Shown here piece by piece: positions 27,145 to 35,954 of a stretch of DNA of 64,000 nt. Numbering within the stretch: position 1 is the first letter of the stretch; each line of letters begins with the position of its first letter. This DNA is from Candidatus Villigracilis affinis (GTDB lineage Bacteria; Chloroflexota; Anaerolineae; Anaerolineales; Villigracilaceae): assembly GCA_016718275.1 (NCBI GenBank), contig JADKEA010000011.1:1-64000 (forward strand), read 5' to 3'. Position numbers and translations under genes: made by a program. The notes below the pieces were generated by a model. It was not told where the DNA came from and did not search any database. It saw only the letters and a list, made by a program, of their open reading frames with translations.

Positions 27145-28716
27145 TTGAATTCAATTGTGCAAAAAATCCGCCAATACCCCATTCTCATTCTGCTGATCAT
27201 CAACATTGCGGTTGGCGTGTTCACGTTTCGCAGTTACGGCTTATCCTGGGATGAGCCGCTCTTTTATGATTACGCCAGTGCACTCGGTTATGCTTATTCT
27301 CCAAAGGAATGGTTTAGCGGGAATTTCGACCTTGAGAATGCCTTTGGCTCCAGCGGCTCTGACCATGCCAACCGTGGACCTGCCTACATTCTGCTCGCAC
27401 AGCCCGTCGTGTCCCTGCTTGAATCGTTCAACATAGACAATGCCTCCGCATGGCATCTCGTCAACTTCCTCACCTTTCAACTCGGCGTCTATCTTTTTTA
27501 CCGCCTTTCAAAACGCTGGATGAATGAAACCGCCGCACTGGCGGCCACCGCCTTATTTGCTTGGCAGCCACTTCTATGGGGACATGCCTTCATCAACCCA
27601 AAAGACCCGCCTTTTCTCGTTTTCTTTCTCGGAGCCTTTTGTTTTGGCTTCGAGATGGTGGATGTGTTTTGCACTGAACAGAGCGCAAAACACAAGGTTT
27701 GGATATCAACAATTCTAGCCGCCTTCTTTCTCGGCATTGCTACATCCATCCGCGTATTGGGGCCGCTGGCGGGATTACTTGTTGGGATGTATGCCTTTGT
27801 TCAACTCAGACAAAACGGAATCCCAGCACTGGCGAAACAACTTGCAATGTACGCGACCCTCGCCATTTTGACCGCCTTCCTCACCTGGCCCTACCTGTGG
27901 ATAAATCCGATCCAGAAATTCATCGAAGCCTTCGGATTTATGTCCGATAACCCTACCCAATTGCAGGTGCTGTTCAACGGTCAGCTTTACCGCGCCGACG
28001 AATTGCCTCGCCGCTACCTGCCAACCCTGCTCATCCTCACTCTCACCGAACCCACCTGGATTCTCTTTGCTATGGGTTTGCTGGCTGCATTTTGGAATCA
28101 ATTCAAAAAAGCCACACGCAACACAACTCTTCTTTCTTCTTTCGTCTTACTTTTCCTCTGGTTCCTCATCCCCTTTCTTTACGTCCTCCTCCGCAAACCG
28201 CCCATGTACGACGGCTATCGTCATTTTCTGTTCATGCTTCCGCCAGTTTTTATTTTTTCAGGTTTCGCCTTCGAGAAATTATTCGAGATCATCAAAACCC
28301 GTCAAATCGCCATAGTGCTTGTCCTCGTTCTTCTTGCGCCTGCAATTTATGGGGCAACGCAACTTCACCCTTATCAATATGCGTATTACAATTTGTTCAC
28401 TGGCGGCACGAGTGGTGCATTCCGCACCTATGAAACGGATTACTGGCTCACATGTTACAAAGACGCTGTAGAGCAATTTGACGAACAGAATGCAAAGCTC
28501 TTTGTCAAACGCGAACCAGCCATGGCCGCGTATTACGCCAGTGAAAACCTCAGCATTCATGATTATCGCGCCGAGTTTGGCGAAATCCAATCAGGTGATT
28601 TTGTCCTCGTTAACACGCGCGCGAACGAAGATATCAAAACTTTCAAAGAGGCGCCTGTCGTCCTCCAAATCCATCGCGGCAACGCGATATTCTGCGAGAT
28701 AAAAAAAATCCCATGA
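27145..28716 (+). CDS. GT-C type glycosyltransferase (ArnT/PMT-like)
   Basis: About 523 residues with roughly 11 membrane helices. The first external loop holds the acidic motif of GT-C enzymes (SYGLSWDEPLFYDYA), which uses a polyprenyl-phosphate sugar donor. Further loops contain GHAFINPKDPPF and KPPMYDGYRHFLFMLP. A C-terminal soluble domain of about 110 residues starts near HPYQYAYYNLF. No ATG fits after the thioesterase; TTG at 27145 or GTG at 27157 is the likely start. The same frame stays open to 26884, but that part overlaps the thioesterase and lacks family features. It probably glycosylates an envelope lipid or protein, working with the GtrA-like flippase. Confidence 0.8.
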   Translation: MNSIVQKIRQYPILILLIINIAVGVFTFRSYGLSWDEPLFYDYASALGYAYSPKEWFSGNFDLENAFGSSGSDHANRGPAYILLAQPVVSLLESFNIDNASAWHLVNFLTFQLGVYLFYRLSKRWMNETAALAATALFAWQPLLWGHAFINPKDPPFLVFFLGAFCFGFEMVDVFCTEQSAKHKVWISTILAAFFLGIATSIRVLGPLAGLLVGMYAFVQLRQNGIPALAKQLAMYATLAILTAFLTWPYLWINPIQKFIEAFGFMSDNPTQLQVLFNGQLYRADELPRRYLPTLLILTLTEPTWILFAMGLLAAFWNQFKKATRNTTLLSSFVLLFLWFLIPFLYVLLRKPPMYDGYRHFLFMLPPVFIFSGFAFEKLFEIIKTRQIAIVLVLVLLAPAIYGATQLHPYQYAYYNLFTGGTSGAFRTYETDYWLTCYKDAVEQFDEQNAKLFVKREPAMAAYYASENLSIHDYRAEFGEIQSGDFVLVNTRANEDIKTFKEAPVVLQIHRGNAIFCEIKKIP

Positions 28717-29687
28717 CCACACACCGTGAACGTATTCAAGCAAGCATTGACGGCAAAAAAACAGACCGCACTCCCATTGCCCTCTGGCGGCACTTCCCTG
28801 TGGATGACCAGAACCCCGAAACCCTCGCGGCCTCCACTCTGCATTTTCAACAGACCTACGATTTCGATATCGTAAAGGTCACCCCCGCTTCCTCCTTTGC
28901 CGTAAAAGATTGGGGCGTGGAAGATAAATGGATGGGCGACGCGGAAGGGTCGAGGCAATACACGAAACGCGTCATTCACAAACCAGAGGATTGGGAAAAG
29001 CTCTCCGTGCTGGACCCAAGTTCGCCGCATCTTGCGGGACAACTGGCCTGTCTCCGTTTAATTCGAGAGAATCTTGGCTCAGACACTCCCCTCATCCAAA
29101 CCATCTTCAATCCGCTTTCGCAGGCAAAGAACCTGGCCAGCAATGACACCTTGATCGCACACATCCGACAGTATCCCGACGCGGTCAAAAAGGGATTGGA
29201 GACCATCGCGAAGACCACGGCAAAATTCATCGAAGCTGCCAATGATATCGGCATAGATGGAATCTTCTACGCGGTACAGCACGCCCAGGCCAATCTGCTT
29301 TCCGTTGATGAATATACAAACTTCGGTTTGCCGTATGATCAACAGGCATTGATCCCCACCAAAGACCTGTGGTGTAACATGCTCCATTTGCACGGCAGGG
29401 ATGTCTACTTCTCACTATTGCGCCTGCTCAATTTTCAGATCGTTAACTGGCATGACCGCGAAACGCACCCGTCACTGGCGGAGGCGCACAGTCTCTTCAA
29501 GGGAGTGTTGTGCGGCGGCTTGAGACAGGATACTCTCGTTCTCGAGGATCAGGCCAAGGTTAAGGAAGAAGCGGCAGATGCCATCCAGCAGACGAAGAGT
29601 CACCGCTTCATCCTTGGCACGGGGTGCGTTGTCCCCATCACCGCATCGCATGGAAATTTAATTACGGCAAGAGAGAGCGTCGAATGA
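28713..29687 (+). CDS. URO-D family protein (uroporphyrinogen decarboxylase-like)
   Basis: 324 residues of the URO-D/methyltransferase TIM-barrel family. It starts TTHRERIQASIDGKKTDRTPIALW, the common RExxxxxxxGxxxDRxPxxxW opening. The middle has TPLIQTIFNPLSQA and GIDGIFYAVQHAQ, and the end ILGTGCVVP. The heme-pathway HemE signature (RxPVWxMRQAGR) is absent, so this is probably not the true heme enzyme but one of the many paralogues, which include corrinoid methyltransferases. ATGA overlaps at both ends link it with the glycosyltransferase and rsmD. Confidence 0.75.
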   Translation: MTTHRERIQASIDGKKTDRTPIALWRHFPVDDQNPETLAASTLHFQQTYDFDIVKVTPASSFAVKDWGVEDKWMGDAEGSRQYTKRVIHKPEDWEKLSVLDPSSPHLAGQLACLRLIRENLGSDTPLIQTIFNPLSQAKNLASNDTLIAHIRQYPDAVKKGLETIAKTTAKFIEAANDIGIDGIFYAVQHAQANLLSVDEYTNFGLPYDQQALIPTKDLWCNMLHLHGRDVYFSLLRLLNFQIVNWHDRETHPSLAEAHSLFKGVLCGGLRQDTLVLEDQAKVKEEAADAIQQTKSHRFILGTGCVVPITASHGNLITARESVE

Positions 29688-30235
29688 GCCTGCGTGTGAT
29701 CGCCGGGACAGCGCGCGGACGAAAACTAAAATCGGTGCCAGGCGATACCACGCGTCCGGTGATGGACCGCGTGAAAGAGGCACTGTTCAACATCCTCGCC
29801 GACGATGTGATCGATTCAAATTGGTGGGATCTGTTCGGCGGCACAGGCGCGATCGGCATCGAAGCCTTGAGTCGCGGCGCATCGTTCGTACGGTTCTCGG
29901 ATTTGAACCGCGCGCCGATTGAAACCATCAAGGAAAATGTGGAGCATTGCGGATTCACTGATCAGGCAGAAGTGCGCCGGGGAGATGCGTTCGCAATGCT
30001 TTCAGCAAAGGCTGATAAAAGTTTTGAATACATTTATATCGCGCCGCCGCAATACAAGGAAATGTGGGTGGAAGCCTTGAAACTGGTGGACAAAAACATG
30101 GAGTGGTTGACCGACGATGGAACGGTGATCGTGCAGATCGACCCAACCGAATATCAGCAAATTGAATTATCTAATCTGGTAGAGACCGAGCAAAGAAAGT
30201 ACGGGAGCACGTTGCTGATCTTTTATGACCGTTGA
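29684..30235 (+). CDS. rsmD: 16S rRNA (guanine966-N2)-methyltransferase RsmD
   Basis: 183 residues. Methylates one guanine of 16S rRNA in the small subunit using SAM. MSLRVIAGTARGRKL is the typical opening, followed by TRPVMDRVKEALFNIL, SAM-binding DLFGGTGAIGIEALSRGA, and catalytic YIAPPQY in place of the common DPPY. The start at 29684 overlaps the preceding stop by four bases; the 20 codons upstream belong to the URO-D gene in another frame. Confidence 0.92.
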   Translation: MSLRVIAGTARGRKLKSVPGDTTRPVMDRVKEALFNILADDVIDSNWWDLFGGTGAIGIEALSRGASFVRFSDLNRAPIETIKENVEHCGFTDQAEVRRGDAFAMLSAKADKSFEYIYIAPPQYKEMWVEALKLVDKNMEWLTDDGTVIVQIDPTEYQQIELSNLVETEQRKYGSTLLIFYDR

Positions 30236-30290
30236 TTGGCTGGCTCGAAGCAGTCGATTGTTTTTCTTGAAGAAGGAAATGGAGTGCCTC

Positions 30291-30686
30291 ATGGAAAATA
30301 CAACAACAGGTTTTTCTATCCTATTTTGTGTTGTTGGGTCATTCTTTCTTATAATGATGCTGGGGCTTTCTGCCAGTGTTCGCGTTGTGCGCGAGGAGAA
30401 GCGCCTGTCTGTTTATCGCCTGGGGCGGTATATCGGTGACAAAGGCCCGGGCCTTGTGTTGGTTATTCCGATCATTGACCGTACGGTGATGAAAGAGCTG
30501 GGAAGCCTGGAAAGAACACCAAGCACAAGGTTAGTGGGCTTAGTGGGCGAAACACGCACAAGCGTTTATACAGGTGGGAAGGTTTTTCTGGCAAGCGAAG
30601 AGTGGGATGCAATCAGCCAGACTCCAATTTCACCCGGTCAACGCGTGCGGGTGGTTAGAATGATCCTTGAGGTGGAGAAGGAATAG
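30291..30686 (+). CDS. Membrane protein joining an SPFH start to an NfeD-like domain
   Basis: 131 residues. A membrane helix (SILFCVVGSFFLIMMLGL) leads into the conserved start of stomatin/SPFH proteins (VREEKRLSVYRLGRYIG, GPGLVLVIPIIDR). The SPFH domain then stops after about 65 residues and the rest resembles the soluble OB-fold of NfeD proteins (LVGLVGETRTSVYTGGKVF, SPGQRVRVVRMILEVEKE). SPFH and NfeD are usual operon partners in membrane microdomains. Here both appear in one short chain with the bulk of SPFH missing. It may be a deletion product or a real minimal chimera. ATG at 30291 is preferred; an ATG at 30279 is possible. Confidence 0.65.
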   Translation: MENTTTGFSILFCVVGSFFLIMMLGLSASVRVVREEKRLSVYRLGRYIGDKGPGLVLVIPIIDRTVMKELGSLERTPSTRLVGLVGETRTSVYTGGKVFLASEEWDAISQTPISPGQRVRVVRMILEVEKE

Positions 30687-30695
30687 GTGACGGGT

Positions 30696-31706
30696 TTATT
30701 TCCACGGGGAAGCAATGATGGCGGTATTGGCATCTGCCGCGTGGCCAAGGAAGGGCAAACCCCAGGCCTCTGAGATGGTTTTTAATATGGAATAGTGGGT
30801 GTAGGGCGTGTTATCTTGAAAACTTTGCCTGACTTGCGGGGAGATCAAAATCGTGGCAACGCGCCCGCCTGCAAGCTCAGGGAGGCCGCAACAGGAATGA
30901 GTTCCCTGTCCTTCATCCCAGGTGAGGATGATCAGATAGGGTTCTTTTGTTGCTTCGAGGGCTACGTAAAGTTTTTGCACTTGCTCTTTTAGCCAGCCAT
31001 CGGCAAGTTCCAATTCGCAATCATGTGAGGAATAACAAATATCGGGGGTGATGAAAACGAAATTGGGCAATGCGTTTGCCGCAATGTCTTCGTCCAGTTG
31101 TGTGAGTGGGACGACACTGCGATTACAGCGTTCTGGATTCAACCGAATCGAATCAAAATACATGAAGGGGTTGTGTTTTTGAACGTATCGCAGAGTGCTG
31201 CCTGAAAAGCAGGGCTCGGGCATGTCGTCCTGATAGGTCTTCCAGGTACGTCCGCTTTCTTCGATAAGGTCAGGGAGGCTGAGAAAATTGATATAACAAT
31301 CTTCGCAATTATTGGTGATGCCGAAAGTGTCGCCGCTGATGAGGGAAATATAATTTGGCAGGCTGGGATGGGCAACGGCGTAATGTTCTGTCAGCAGGGT
31401 GTATGAACTGGCTAATAGATTAAAGTAGATCATCTTGTTATTGCCGATCACCGTACCGAATTCCTTGTTTTCGAAAATGATGACGACGATATGCTTGAAA
31501 TTCGGGACGAGGCGTGGAGGGGTGGGAGTTGGCTGAGGCGTGGAGGTGGGAGCGGGCGTCTCTGTGTAGTAAGGCGAAGGGGTGAATGTAGGGAGAGGCT
31601 CCATCGGCGCTGATCCTGCCAGGGCGGGCTGGCAGGCCACGGCGAGGATGGATGCGATGATCGTCATCCACAAAAAGCGGGCGGGGTTTTTCGTTCTGGC
31701 ATCCAT
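30696..31706 (-). CDS. Secreted phosphoesterase family lipoprotein (acid phosphatase-like)
   Basis: 336 residues: lipoprotein signal (IIASILAVAC), a Thr/Pro linker of about 40 residues (PSPYYTETPAPTSTPQPTP), then a phosphoesterase domain of the PF04185 type. Motifs include HIVVIIFENKEFGTVIGNN (metal-binding ENK-F/Y), AVAHPSLPNYISLISG with the nucleophile region, DDMPEPCF and LTWDEGQGTHSC with the metal-binding Asp, followed by TPYTHYSILKTISEAWGLP. Likely substrate: phosphate monoesters or phospholipids outside the cell. It ends ten bases from the convergent SPFH-NfeD gene. Confidence 0.88.
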   Translation of the reverse strand: MDARTKNPARFLWMTIIASILAVACQPALAGSAPMEPLPTFTPSPYYTETPAPTSTPQPTPTPPRLVPNFKHIVVIIFENKEFGTVIGNNKMIYFNLLASSYTLLTEHYAVAHPSLPNYISLISGDTFGITNNCEDCYINFLSLPDLIEESGRTWKTYQDDMPEPCFSGSTLRYVQKHNPFMYFDSIRLNPERCNRSVVPLTQLDEDIAANALPNFVFITPDICYSSHDCELELADGWLKEQVQKLYVALEATKEPYLIILTWDEGQGTHSCCGLPELAGGRVATILISPQVRQSFQDNTPYTHYSILKTISEAWGLPFLGHAADANTAIIASPWK

Positions 31707-31884
31707 TCGGTGGATTATAGAGCAAAATGCTTATCGAAAATGTAATAATTCGGACATGTGTTTACGATTATTTCTTTGCTAAAATTCGAACGTAGTCCAA
31801 ATGGGTGAAGGTTACAGTTTCTTCGCATGATAAAATCAGGCCATCATTTGTGAAATTGCTTTCGATACCCCATAGAGCAGAAAC

Positions 31885-33051
31885 ATGACCAATACACGCA
31901 CTCCAGCCAAAATCATTCCACGCGCATTTCCTGGCATCAAACCTGAAGAGGTGCAGGAAATCATCACCAACAGCCGCATCCAATCCTACCCGCCTGAAAC
32001 GATCGTTTGCAGGGAGAATGAGATCGAAAATACCTTTTACATGATCCTCGAAGGAGATTTCGAGGTCTCGAAGGTGATCAACAATACGGAAATACGTATT
32101 CTAAAATCCCTCACGGCTGGCGATTTTTTTGGCGAAATGGCGTTGATCCACAATGCGCCGCGCGCCGCCACCGTGAAAACCAAGACCAATGTGATCGTGC
32201 TTGAACTCAACAAAGAGGGATTTGACCGCGTTCTAAAGCACAGCCCAAGCGTTGCCATGGCCATGGTCAGTGAGATCAGCAACCGCCTGCGCCAGAACGA
32301 TCAACTCGCAATTGACGACTTGCGTCTACGTGCTTCCGAGTTGGCAGATGCCTACCAAAAACTTGCCGAACAGGAATTGATGCGGCGTGAGTTCCTCTCC
32401 AATATTGCACATGAATTACGAACCCCATTGATGGTTGCCAGCGGTTATTTACAAGCCATGAAAAAGGGAATGCTTGGAAGCGACCAGCTCAATACAGCCG
32501 TCGACACGATCGCACGCAACGTGGACCAGATCACTACACTGGCGAATGACCTGCTCTTTTTACAGGAAATCGAACTGGTGCTGCCTGAGTTCCAGTCGGT
32601 GAATCTTGTTGAAGTGACCACCGAGGTGATCAAGCGGTATGAAAGCAAGGCACAAGCGCGAAATGTTTCCATCAAAATGAAGGGCGAACGCGGTATTTCC
32701 AATGTCCGCGGGGATGCGCAATCGATCTCACGTGCGGTGACCGCCCTGATCGATAATGCCATTAAATTCAGTGCGCCACGGGGTGAAGTGGAAGTCCGAT
32801 TTATAGAACAACGGGAACGTGTGCTGGTTTCTGTGGAAGACCGTGGAATCGGTATTTCCCCCGAGATCCGACCGCGCATCTTCGACCGCTTCTTCCATCT
32901 CGAAAAAAGCGGCGACGAACTCTACAGCGGACTTGGCATCGGCCTCTCCATCACACGTCAAGTCATTCTTCAACATAATGGAATGCTCGATGTGGAAAGC
33001 CAGCCAGGCAAGGGAAGCAAATTCACCATCTCCCTGTTGAAGTGGCAATAA
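31885..33051 (+). CDS. Histidine kinase with N-terminal cyclic-nucleotide-binding domain
   Basis: 388 residues, no membrane segment. Residues about 25-130 form a CRP-type sensor (PETIVCRENEIENTFYMILEG, LTAGDFFGEMALIHNAPRAAT with the PBC-like FGExA...RAA). A helical linker leads to HisKA (SNIAHELRTPLMVASG, phospho-His at about 176) and HATPase_c (N-box DNAIKFSAP, G1 VEDRGIGISPE, G2 SGLGIGLSI). The kinase would sense a nucleotide or redox ligand in the cytoplasm. No response regulator gene adjoins it, so the partner is elsewhere. The FGE...PRAAT pocket fits a cyclic nucleotide binder, but a degenerate use is possible. Confidence 0.9.
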   Translation: MTNTRTPAKIIPRAFPGIKPEEVQEIITNSRIQSYPPETIVCRENEIENTFYMILEGDFEVSKVINNTEIRILKSLTAGDFFGEMALIHNAPRAATVKTKTNVIVLELNKEGFDRVLKHSPSVAMAMVSEISNRLRQNDQLAIDDLRLRASELADAYQKLAEQELMRREFLSNIAHELRTPLMVASGYLQAMKKGMLGSDQLNTAVDTIARNVDQITTLANDLLFLQEIELVLPEFQSVNLVEVTTEVIKRYESKAQARNVSIKMKGERGISNVRGDAQSISRAVTALIDNAIKFSAPRGEVEVRFIEQRERVLVSVEDRGIGISPEIRPRIFDRFFHLEKSGDELYSGLGIGLSITRQVILQHNGMLDVESQPGKGSKFTISLLKWQ

Positions 33052-33114
33052 AAAGATGAACATTACAGGCATTTGCATGGACGCGATGCCTGACATACAA
33101 ATTTCGGAGCATGC

Positions 33115-33885
33115 ATGCATCACACTCACAAGGGCGCAATTGTTTTTCTTATCTCGATCCTCCTGATGATCTCTGCCTGCACAGGGAATGACCCGCAGGC
33201 TCCGCAATCTACTTTACCCAATCTCACCACTACGGGTCCGTTATGCGATAATTTGCTTTTCCCCGCGAAACAAGGTGCCACATGGACGTATGCCAGCACG
33301 GGCGGCCCAGGCGGCTCTTTCACGTATACAGATACGATCTCCTCTGCACGCGCAGATGGATTCACGATCACCTCCCAATTTGCCGATCTTGTGCGCACAC
33401 AGGAATGGTCCTGCCAGCCTGACGGACTCAAAGCCCTCCAGCTTGGCGGCGGCACAGCCGCAGGAATCTCCACACTTGGGATGACAGCCGCTTTCACCAC
33501 GGTTGAGATCACCGGGGTCAGCCTGCCAAAGGAAATCACTACAGGGATGTTATGGAATTACAGTTTGAAAATGCAGGGAACCATGGCCATGCCCGGCGAC
33601 CAGCAAGCACAATCCAGCGGGGTGTATTCAGTGACCATGCAGGAGATGGGACGGGAAACCATCACTGTTCCAGCGGGCACATTTGAAGCTGTCAAGATCC
33701 AATCCAACTCCACCATCGACATCAGCACAAGTTTCGAAGGCATTGAAGTGCCCGTCAAATTTAACGGCACCACCATTAGCTGGTATGTACCGGGCATTGG
33801 TTTTGTCAAATCTGTTGAAAACGGTGATTTCGGTGGCACCGCATTTGCCGCTACCACTGAATTACAAAGCTACAGTATCCCCTAA
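33115..33885 (+). CDS. Lipoprotein of unknown function
   Basis: 256 residues with a lipoprotein signal (FLISILLMISAC, Cys about 22) and a Pro/Thr-rich start. The mature domain begins LCDNLLFPAKQGATWTY and contains several predicted beta strands (SGVYSVTMQEMGRETITV, PAGTFEAVKIQSN, GIGFVKSVENGDFGG). The pattern GxxWxY, VxVPAGTFxA and YxPGIGxVK is common in bacterial secreted proteins of unknown role. It starts 63 bases after the kinase gene on the same strand and ends near a convergent NUDIX gene. Confidence 0.75.
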   Translation: MHHTHKGAIVFLISILLMISACTGNDPQAPQSTLPNLTTTGPLCDNLLFPAKQGATWTYASTGGPGGSFTYTDTISSARADGFTITSQFADLVRTQEWSCQPDGLKALQLGGGTAAGISTLGMTAAFTTVEITGVSLPKEITTGMLWNYSLKMQGTMAMPGDQQAQSSGVYSVTMQEMGRETITVPAGTFEAVKIQSNSTIDISTSFEGIEVPVKFNGTTISWYVPGIGFVKSVENGDFGGTAFAATTELQSYSIP

Positions 33886-33899
33886 GTTCTTGAAGTACT

Positions 33900-34358
33900 T
33901 TATTCCCCAAACACAACGTTTAATTTATCGTTCTCATCATAATAAGATCGTGCTGAAAAAGGTGGATCGCCGCGCTTCATGCCGTGGATTCGACCGAGTA
34001 GGATGGGCAGATCTTCCACCACGGGAAGATGAAGAACCGCTTCGAACCCGACCCATTCAATTGCTCCTTCCTCACTGGCTTTGATCTCACCTTGTATATG
34101 ATCCCCGCAAAACACAAACAGACAGACTCCCGTCTCCCCCGCATCCACAATAACGGTACCGCACAGCCACAGGTCGGCGCTTAAACCAGTTTCTTCAAGC
34201 AACTCGCGCTGAGCGGAGGATAGTACGTCCTCTCCACGCTCCACGTGACCACCCAGGCCGTTGTATTTACCCGCCCACAATCTTTTTGTGGGTGCGCCTT
34301 TAATTAACAAATACTCATCCCCGCGACGGAGGAAAACCGCCGTGCGGGGGATGAGCAT
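33900..34358 (-). CDS. NUDIX hydrolase
   Basis: About 152 residues from MLIPRTAVFLRRGDEYLLI. The NUDIX box is complete (GHVERGEDVLSSAQ followed by RELLEETGL), fitting GX5EX7REUXEEXGU. These enzymes cleave nucleoside diphosphates linked to another moiety, for example oxidised dNTPs or sugar nucleotides. The order of strands resembles MutT-type proteins (KYNGLGG before the box). The start is uncertain because TTG or GTG codons up to 34409 are in frame. It is transcribed away from the aldolase, which lies 63 bases upstream on the same strand. Confidence 0.88.
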   Translation of the reverse strand: MLIPRTAVFLRRGDEYLLIKGAPTKRLWAGKYNGLGGHVERGEDVLSSAQRELLEETGLSADLWLCGTVIVDAGETGVCLFVFCGDHIQGEIKASEEGAIEWVGFEAVLHLPVVEDLPILLGRIHGMKRGDPPFSARSYYDENDKLNVVFGE

Positions 34359-34421
34359 ATATCTATCTTTTGTCACGCCTTGGTCTGATTTGGGCACAGC
34401 AATACTCAAAGCGCAGAAGGA

Positions 34422-35840
34422 TTAATCCGAAAGATCGCTTACATCTTCCGCGGCAACATCTTCCTTCACGTAATTGGCCAGAACTGGGGCAACCTTCGCT
34501 GACGGAATGAACTTATCCACCTGCTGTTTTGTATCCTTCATGCCAAGCAGATTGAAGAGCTTGTCGAATTGTGCTTCCCAAGCCGCGCCGAGTTTGGCCT
34601 TGGCTTCCTCGGGCAACGCATACGACTTCGCCTTGAAAGGACCAATCGCATTCTTGCGGGTCTTGTAATAGAACTGCTCATCGGTCATACCGGGCTTGCG
34701 ATCGGTAGCCGAGTTGACATCCAACCAGGCGTACATTTCCTTTTTGAGGTCGGCGGGAATGTTATCGAAGAACATCGTCGCGAAGTTGGTGGCGAGATGG
34801 ACTTCAATGGCTTCATTCTGAACGAATTTATTGAAGTTCTCTTCAGCCACAGTTGATGCACCATGTTGAACGGTTCCGCCCATGCCATAATCTTTGCGGG
34901 CAACGCGGCTGAGATCACGCAGAACATCGAAGGCAATAGTCACTGCGGCAATGGAGCCGTCAGCGAGCACGGTGCCGCCGTGCGAGGTACCAGTCAGCAC
35001 GCTGATCTTGCTCAGACCGGGTTTGCCCGGGGCAAGTTTTTTCATTTCCGAATTGTAGCCATCCATGTAAGCGCGGAGTTCGGGTTCAGTGGAATTGTTC
35101 GTACCCACTTCGCCAATTTCGCCGCCGATGGAGATGGTCACACCCTTGGGTTCGTTCTCGCGAATGAACGCAGAGAGCTGTGCCGAAAGCTCGCAATTCA
35201 ATTTCTGTTGCTCGGGGACGGTCGGCAGGCTGATATCCACCAATGTAGAGGTATCCACATCGATGTTGAAGAAACCTGCAGCCATCGCCTCGATCGAAAG
35301 GTCACGCACAGCTTTTAACTCACCCTGTGCATCGGCTGTATATTTCTTCGCCGAAACCTGGAAGTGGTCACCCTGAATAAATACGGGGCCTACGAAACCC
35401 TCGGCAACCGCCGCCGCGAGGATATTCGTCGCGTATTCGGACGGACGCTGGGCGGTGTAGCTCATCTCGGAGCGTGCAAGTTCAAAAATGAACGCGCCAG
35501 CGTTGATCTTGTTCGCCGCGCGGAACATTGCGCGTGCAGCATGATAGGATAAGGCCCGCAGGTTGAAGGCGGGGGTTGTGAAGGTCATCGGCGCGTCGCC
35601 GCGTCCACGGGCCAGATACAACTCGTGGATGGAAGCGGGGTAGATGCCCAATTCCAAGGCGGCAGCACGGATGAGGTAACGGGACCAGCCCACAGTTGAG
35701 TCTGACCCGAGGGCTGAACGTTCCACCAATTTGCCGATATTTTTCCTGAATTTCGCTGCATCGACTACTTTTACAGTCGCCCCGTCCACTGACAAGCTGT
35801 TTTCAACCAGCTCCAACAATTCTTTGACATGCTCTGACAT
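34422..35840 (-). CDS. Class II fructose-bisphosphate aldolase family protein, divergent
   Basis: 472 residues, longer than the usual 300-360. The zinc-aldolase pattern is visible: VFIQGDHFQVSA (metal-binding His), GGEIGEVGTNNS (the GGxEG region), TGTSHGGTVLADG and GGTVQHGASTVAEE (second metal His and the phosphate-binding loop). The likely reaction is cleavage or formation of fructose 1,6-bisphosphate or a related sugar phosphate in the cytoplasm. The ATG at 35840 has an AGGAG six bases before it, so it is preferred over a TTG six bases further upstream. Neighbours do not point to a pathway, so the substrate is inferred from the fold only. Confidence 0.75.
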   Translation of the reverse strand: MSEHVKELLELVENSLSVDGATVKVVDAAKFRKNIGKLVERSALGSDSTVGWSRYLIRAAALELGIYPASIHELYLARGRGDAPMTFTTPAFNLRALSYHAARAMFRAANKINAGAFIFELARSEMSYTAQRPSEYATNILAAAVAEGFVGPVFIQGDHFQVSAKKYTADAQGELKAVRDLSIEAMAAGFFNIDVDTSTLVDISLPTVPEQQKLNCELSAQLSAFIRENEPKGVTISIGGEIGEVGTNNSTEPELRAYMDGYNSEMKKLAPGKPGLSKISVLTGTSHGGTVLADGSIAAVTIAFDVLRDLSRVARKDYGMGGTVQHGASTVAEENFNKFVQNEAIEVHLATNFATMFFDNIPADLKKEMYAWLDVNSATDRKPGMTDEQFYYKTRKNAIGPFKAKSYALPEEAKAKLGAAWEAQFDKLFNLLGMKDTKQQVDKFIPSAKVAPVLANYVKEDVAAEDVSDLSD

Positions 35841-35866
35841 ATTCAACTCCTGAAAAAAATGATAAC

Positions 35867-35896
35867 TTGATTATAACTGGAAATAAACGATATAAT
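35867..35896 (+). promoter_or_regulatory. Sigma-70-like promoter, overlapping a divergent -10
   Basis: TTGATT (35867-35872), 18 bases, TATAAT (35891-35896) on the plus strand for the gene at 35955. On the minus strand a TATAAT at 35870-35875 suits the aldolase gene. The two promoters overlap, so they may compete. A palindrome ATACGTACGTAT (35923-35934) lies in the plus leader. Confidence 0.5.
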
Positions 35897-35954
35897 AAGA
35901 AAAGTTCATGAGACGATTCAGAAATACGTACGTATACTATGGCAGGAGGCTCAC

